Assembly: GCA_003554945.1 (NCBI GenBank)
Contig: PWHN01000067.1
Span: forward strand, 1-8,598
Length of the DNA: 8,598 nucleotides
Direction of reading: 5' to 3'
Source: a bacterium
GTDB taxonomy: Bacteria > T1Sed10-126
The notes below the pieces were generated by a model that ran no database searches, had not been told where the DNA came from, and saw only the letters and a program-made list of their open reading frames with translations. The position numbers were made by a program, and so were the translations under genes. This document shows, piece after piece, positions 6,365 to 8,598 of this stretch. Every line of letters begins with the position of its first letter. Position 1 is the stretch's first letter.

Positions 6365-6724
6365 TTACTTGGCCCAATTTGAAACAAACAACAAATTATT
6401 TTTGATTTTGTGATAGGTTAATTGGCGGGAAATTAGATAAATGAGTCGGGATTGTTGAAGAGGGGAGAATTTTCGCTGTGGTGCCAGCAAAATACCGGCA
6501 TGATTTCCTCCCTTTTTCATCTGCTTTTCATGAATCTGCTTGAAATCTATAATATTGTGGCTAAAAAGTACTCTTTCTTGATCAGTGGCAAATGTAAGCT
6601 GATCCAAATCATCTTTACTTAATTGATTAGCTTCCTCGGCGGTTAGGACATCAAAACCCTGGCTACGTAAAATATTGACAAAGCTAATGCGCATTGCATC
6701 TTCATCAATATATAAATCGAACAT
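6365..6724 (-). CDS. DUF5615 PIN-like toxin of a DUF433/DUF5615 pair
   Basis: This 119-residue protein is likely the toxin of a type II TA pair, a small PIN-fold (Mut7-C-like) ribonuclease acting on RNA in the cytoplasm. Visible DUF5615 features are an N-terminal acidic strand LYIDEDA (4-10), GFDVLTAEEAN (23-33), and FATDQERVLFSHNIIDFKQIH (45-65). That last stretch matches the family's 'A....grvlvT.N..DF..l'. NHAGILLAPQ (74-83) is the usual 'HaGii...q' strand. Candidate metal ligands are D7, D9, D48 and D60. The ATG overlaps the antitoxin stop by one base (TAATG), so translation is probably coupled. Length is normal. RNase activity is assumed from the fold; these pairs are little studied. A repeat-rich spacer follows and no clear terminator is seen. 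Confidence 0.8.
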   Translation of the reverse strand: MFDLYIDEDAMRISFVNILRSQGFDVLTAEEANQLSKDDLDQLTFATDQERVLFSHNIIDFKQIHEKQMKKGGNHAGILLAPQRKFSPLQQSRLIYLISRQLTYHKIKNNLLFVSNWAK

Positions 6725-7029
6725 TAAGAACCAGTAGTTTTAGTTTGGAGTTCTTTGTAAGCAGCTTGATCGGCGATTTTTTCTTCTTCAGAGAGTTGTT
6801 CATCTATTTCTTTTTTGTTTGCCTCATAATATGTAAGAGCGGCAAAAACCTGCTCAAGATTCAGGTGAGGGTATTCTGCTGCTATCTCTTCAGGAGATAA
6901 GCCCGTTGTGTACCAGCCAGCAATACGTTTGACCAGGCAGCCGGTGCCTTTTATTACAGGCTGACCATTCTTTATCTCCGGGTTGACTTCAATATATTCT
7001 TCTATCCGAGCTGTTGTTTTTTCTGACAT
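6724..7029 (-). CDS. DUF433 antitoxin
   Basis: This 101-residue protein is likely the antitoxin and DNA-binding autorepressor for the adjoining DUF5615 toxin. The DUF433 core is plain: YIEVNPEIKNGQPVIKGT (12-29), CLVKRIAGWYTTGLSPEEIAAEYP (31-54), a likely winged helix-turn-helix, and NLEQVFAALTYYEANKKEID (57-76). A charged tail (77-101) would be the toxin-binding part. The start is set at the ATG at 7029, with GGGAGGA 5-6 bases upstream. An upstream in-frame ATG at 7077 would add 16 residues but has no ribosome site and lies ahead of the candidate -10. The stop shares a base with the toxin start. Confidence 0.82.
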   Translation of the reverse strand: MSEKTTARIEEYIEVNPEIKNGQPVIKGTGCLVKRIAGWYTTGLSPEEIAAEYPHLNLEQVFAALTYYEANKKEIDEQLSEEEKIADQAAYKELQTKTTGS

Positions 7030-7065
7030 AAAAGATTCCTCCCAATTAGCTAAATTCCACTTAAA

Positions 7066-7094
7066 AGTATACGACACTTCAGGCTAGTAAGCAA
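7066..7094 (-). promoter_or_regulatory. Candidate promoter of the DUF433/DUF5615 operon
   Basis: On the minus strand, TTGCTT (7094-7089) is followed after 17 bases by TATACT (7071-7066), a five-of-six -10. Transcription would start near 7059, giving a leader of about 30 bases with GGGAGGA before the ATG at 7029. The -35 matches only its first three bases, so strength is uncertain; DUF433 autoregulation would be expected here. Confidence 0.45.
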
Positions 7095-7184
7095 ATGAGG
7101 TTATAGCAACGGTCGAAGGTCGAGGGGGAAAGCGCGGGGCGCAGGGCGCTTGGCGTAGGGCGTAAACATCGAACCGGCGAACAG

Positions 7185-7215
7185 GCGAGCAGGCGGAAGT
7201 TCGGGGAAATCAAGA
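7185..7215. repeat. 31-bp repeat, copy 1 (copy 2 at 7255-7285)
   Basis: An exact 31-base direct repeat with a 70-base period. It begins GCGAGCAGGCGGAAG and ends AAATCAAGA. The second copy leads into the 7261-7353 block shared with 5946-6045. Confidence 0.85.
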
Positions 7216-7254
7216 TCAAGGGCGGAAAACGCAAAGGCGCAAAGGGGCGAGCTT

Positions 7255-7285
7255 GCGAGCAGGCGGAAGTTCGGGGAAATCAAGA
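7255..7285. repeat. 31-bp repeat, copy 2
   Basis: Identical to 7185-7215. The 70-base spacing points to local tandem duplication. Confidence 0.85.
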
Positions 7286-7353
7286 GCGAGAGCGAAGATC
7301 AAGATCAAGGAAGACCAATCAAGATGGATTGCGGGTCGTGGCCCGCAATGACG
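7261..7353. repeat. 93-bp repeat, right copy flanking the DUF433/DUF5615 operon
   Basis: Matches 5946-6045 in direct orientation, about 1.3 kb away. Identity is complete over the final 41 bases (7313-7353). The TA operon and its promoter (6365-7094) lie wholly between the two copies. Confidence 0.85.
7326..7353. repeat. dRS3-like palindromic element 3
   Basis: Arms TTGCGGG (7329-7335) and CCCGCAA (7342-7348) with loop TCGTGG, flanked by GGA and TGACG. It is identical in stem and loop to the element at 6021-6040. Confidence 0.75.
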
Positions 7354-7501
7354 TTCGGGGAGTCAAAATCAAGTTCAAGAGGATGAGCAAGATTATGAGA
7401 ACTTGATGAATTTGAGTTAGCTTGCGGCTTTTGGCTTTGAGCTTTAGGCTGATGTTTTGCGAAGGTGCTGAGAGGAGACGTTAAACACTTACTTTTTGCA
7501 A

Positions 7502-7530
7502 TACGTCAAAGTATTTTGACGTAATACTTT
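7502..7530. promoter_or_regulatory. Overlapping, mutually exclusive inverted repeats
   Basis: TACGTCAAA (7502-7510) pairs with TTTGACGTA (7515-7523) around a 4-base loop. AAAGTATT (7508-7515) pairs with AATACTTT (7523-7530) around a 7-base loop. The two hairpins share bases and cannot form together. The site lies 80-108 bases downstream of the PIN toxin stop on the minus strand, without a T-run. It could be a protein-binding operator left from a lost TA module, or an RNA structure; neither is shown. Confidence 0.5.
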
Positions 7531-7609
7531 TGAATGTAAATCGGTTTTAATTTTGCGCTTTAAGTCTCTAACTGTTGGGGCGGAAAAAGAGAAATAGTGG
7601 AAGGATGAT

Positions 7610-8017
7610 TTAATTCAGAACCTGGAAACCGTACTGTTCAAAATCTGAGTCGAGGGTGAGGGCTGTCTTTATCTGTAGGCGTTCCATAACCGTAAAAGTT
7701 GTCGCGTCAACGTAGGAAAATTCTTTGTCATCGTAATTTTGTAATATCTGCCGGGCGTCTTCTTCGTCGGCCGGACTGACGTATTCCACTGGGACATCAA
7801 TCTTCTTAAGCCAGGTTCGGGCGTCGTCAAATGATAGGCGGCAGCCAATCAAGGTGTAAGCTTCCGAGAGAATGAAATTGGTGGTGATCAATCCACTTCG
7901 GTGTTCAGCGAGTTTGTTGACGGATCGGGTTAAGGATTTATGAGCCGGGTCCCCGGAATTGTAGAGAGCCAGAAAGGCGGAAGAATCAACCATGACCTCC
8001 CCGGGATAAGATTTCAC
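7610..8017 (-). CDS. PIN-domain ribonuclease toxin, VapC-like
   Basis: This 135-residue PIN-domain protein is the probable toxin of the pair with the AbrB-type gene upstream. PIN toxins are Mg-dependent endoribonucleases that cut specific RNAs. The acidic set is in place: D11 in MVDSSAFLAL, E52 in NFILSEAY, D104 in FSYVDATTF, and D123/D125 in ALTLDSDFEQYGF. Spacing and length are normal. The GTG at 8017 overlaps the antitoxin stop by four bases (GTGA), giving an MKSYPGEV N-terminus. The alternative is the ATG at 7993 (MVDSSAF); a GGGGAGG precedes it but only two bases away, which is too close for good use. I keep the GTG start with moderate certainty. No terminator with a T-run is seen after the stop. 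Confidence 0.85.
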   Translation of the reverse strand: MKSYPGEVMVDSSAFLALYNSGDPAHKSLTRSVNKLAEHRSGLITTNFILSEAYTLIGCRLSFDDARTWLKKIDVPVEYVSPADEEDARQILQNYDDKEFSYVDATTFTVMERLQIKTALTLDSDFEQYGFQVLN

Positions 8018-8289
8018 CGGGATTGCTGTTTGCGCGGGTCGGCTTCGGTAGCGAGGACCTCGTCATGGTCTATATCTTCGTTGTCGCCTTCTTTAGCACC
8101 TATTAAATCTAAAAACCCTTTGCACTTATCTGCCGGTTCGGGTTCAGATACTCTGCGCAGGCGCAATTCGTTGGCATCAAAAACAGCTTCCAGTTTTTCG
8201 CCCTGCTCAACCCCTGATTCACGACAGAACTCCACGGGCAGGGTTATCTGTCTTTTACCGGTTACGGTCACTTGTTTTTTGTTTTCCAT
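8014..8289 (-). CDS. AbrB/SpoVT-type antitoxin
   Basis: This 91-residue protein is the likely antitoxin and autorepressor for the PIN toxin. Residues 6-48 form the swapped-hairpin AbrB fold: VTVTGKRQITLPVEFCRESG (7-26), EQGEKLEAVFDANELRLRRV (28-47). The 'k.qitlP...c...gi..Gd.l' pattern is typical of VapB/MazE-like DNA-binding domains. The acidic tail (EGDNEDIDHDEVLATEAD, 67-84) is suited to toxin binding. The start at 8289 has GGTGA five bases upstream. Upstream in-frame ATGs at 8301 and 8334 are excluded because the candidate -10 (8311-8306) and -35 overlap them. The stop overlaps the toxin start. Confidence 0.85.
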   Translation of the reverse strand: MENKKQVTVTGKRQITLPVEFCRESGVEQGEKLEAVFDANELRLRRVSEPEPADKCKGFLDLIGAKEGDNEDIDHDEVLATEADPRKQQSR

Positions 8290-8305
8290 GTTTATCACCA
8301 TTGAT

Positions 8306-8334
8306 AATTTAGCCCAAAAATCCTTGAAAGTCAA
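8306..8334 (-). promoter_or_regulatory. Promoter of the AbrB/PIN operon
   Basis: On the minus strand, TTGACT (8334-8329) and TAAATT (8311-8306) are spaced by exactly 17 bases. This gives five of six matches at -35 and good agreement at -10. Transcription would start near 8299, only about 10 bases before the ATG at 8289, so the leader is very short and contains the GGTGA. Confidence 0.7.
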
Positions 8335-8336
8335 GG
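8322..8336. promoter_or_regulatory. Candidate operator: CCTTGA-N3-TCAAGG over the -35
   Basis: A perfect 6-bp inverted repeat with a 3-base spacer coincides with the -35 of the AbrB/PIN promoter. A dimeric AbrB-type antitoxin bound here would block RNA polymerase, the usual TA autoregulation. The binding protein is inferred from context. Confidence 0.5.
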
Positions 8337-8384
8337 AATATTTTGTATATGAGCAGTGTGACCAGTTGTTTGTTTAATTACCTG

Positions 8385-8401
8385 ATTACCTCGGAGGTTG
8401 A
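8385..8401. repeat. Right copy of the 17-bp bracketing direct repeat
   Basis: ATTACCTCGGAGGTTGA, identical to 5612-5628. Confidence 0.75.
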
Positions 8402-8460
8402 AAGTTTGAAAGTTGAAAAGTAAGAAAGTGGGAAAGTAGGCAAGTTGAAAAGTTGAAAAC
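8396..8460. repeat. GTTGAAA-type degenerate tandem
   Basis: Irregular units of GTTGAAA, GTTTGAAA, AGTTGAAAA and AAGTGGGAAAGT fill the gap between the third toxin gene and the AbrB promoter region. No gene is present; reading frames across it are low-complexity artefacts. The tandem is again purine-rich on the + strand. Confidence 0.65.
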
Positions 8461-8496
8461 CATAGACCGTAAACATGAGGTACAAGAAAGAATGCA

Positions 8497-8598
8497 TTAG
8501 TCGAAGAGGTCAGCATGGCTACCGGTTCGGACAAAAGTTATTCTGTTATGTTTTTTATCGACATGCCAGATCAAGAGCCAGTCGTGTTTTATGTGGCA
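8497..8598 (-). CDS. YafQ/RelE-like mRNA interferase toxin, C-terminal 33 residues
   Basis: The right edge cuts a minus-strand gene whose last 33 codons are visible, ending at TAA (8499-8497). They read CHIKHDWLLIWHVD, a short KKHNRIT turn, then FVRTGSHADLFD. This matches the end of YafQ-family toxins ('ChI..DWlLiY.i....l.l.RTGsHaDLF'), RelE/ParE-fold ribonucleases that cut mRNA on the ribosome. In E. coli YafQ the histidine in the final T-G-x-H motif is catalytic, and its counterpart here is present. The missing N-terminal two thirds and a DinJ/RelB-like antitoxin should lie to the right. Sure of the family, less of intactness. Confidence 0.8.
   Translation of the reverse strand, partial: CHIKHDWLLIWHVDKKHNRITFVRTGSHADLFD

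Larger units (their letters stand above)
7100..7400. repeat. Mosaic repeat spacer between the two TA operons
   Basis: There is no credible gene. The spacer is composed of the same words as 5632-6340: GCAGGGCGCTTGGCGTA (7141-7157), AGGCGGAAGTTCGGGGAAATC (broken into copies), GATCAAG tandems and a GGATTGCGG palindrome. Purines are 44 of 60 bases at 7261-7320. The remaining stretch to the PIN gene (7400-7609) holds GGCTTTTGGCTTTGAGCTTTAGGC-like short tandems and the nested palindrome at 7502-7530. Confidence 0.7.

Noticed and set aside
7029-7077. Longer DUF433 protein starting at 7077
   Set aside because: The extra 16 residues fall outside the family, have no ribosome site, and lie over or upstream of the candidate transcription start; 7029 has a strong GGGAGGA.
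7101-7283. 60-codon minus-strand frame in the spacer
   Set aside because: It is made entirely of the repeated GCGGAAG/CTTGGCGTA words, including two copies of the 31-bp repeat.
7940-8377. 145-codon + strand frame
   Set aside because: It is the antisense shadow of the AbrB and PIN genes, which have clear motifs on the minus strand.
8331-8534. 67-codon minus-strand frame ahead of the AbrB gene
   Set aside because: It runs through the GTTGAAA tandem and the promoter, and overlaps the YafQ-like coding end in another frame.

Overview
The window is bacterial DNA: there are Shine-Dalgarno sequences, sigma70-type -35/-10 pairs and ATG/GTG/TTG starts. The genes are moderately AT-rich. The left two thirds is part of a surface-polysaccharide (O-antigen, capsule or exopolysaccharide) locus. 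The right third is a run of toxin-antitoxin (TA) genes set in repetitive intergenic DNA. No rRNA or tRNA is visible, and the species cannot be named from the sequence. The repeat-laden, purine-biased spacers recall uncultured candidate-phylum genomes, but that is only an impression.

Left region (1-5535). A CgeB-like glycosyltransferase (54-1103, +) converges on a two-gene minus-strand operon. That operon holds an FkbM-family methyltransferase (TTG start, 2914) followed after 2 nt by an uncharacterised protein with a ParB/sulfiredoxin-like C-terminal motif (1137-1970). A strong hairpin with a T-run (3042-3101, read on the minus strand) and a candidate promoter (2958-2987) lie upstream of the operon. 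Next come about 700 bp of GC-richer, broken sequence (about 3105-3815) that I cannot identify. A decayed LicD-like gene with three in-frame stops (3824-4204) follows, running straight into an intact multi-spanning Wzx-type flippase (4204-5535, +). Together these genes would build, modify (methyl, formerly perhaps phosphocholine-type) and export a glycan. The damaged centre suggests the locus is being remodelled.

Right region (5536-8598). Two intact TA operons and the end of a third toxin gene all lie on the minus strand: DUF433 antitoxin with DUF5615 PIN-like toxin (7029 to 6365), AbrB-type antitoxin with PIN/VapC-like toxin (8289 to 7610), and a YafQ/RelE-like toxin cut by the right edge (8598 to 8497). 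The first two pairs have overlapping stop/start codons and their own candidate promoters. The AbrB promoter carries a perfect inverted repeat over its -35, a plausible autoregulatory operator.

The spacers are mosaics of short repeats: GGTAATC, GATCAAG and GTTGAAA tandems, a 71-bp exact duplication, and three dRS3-like palindromes with AATGACG flanks. Several long direct repeats bracket the TA operons (5946-6045 with 7261-7353; 5612-5628 with 8385-8401). This fits, without proving, the idea that the TA pairs arrived or move by recombination between repeats. The flippase stop codon itself lies inside such a repeat.
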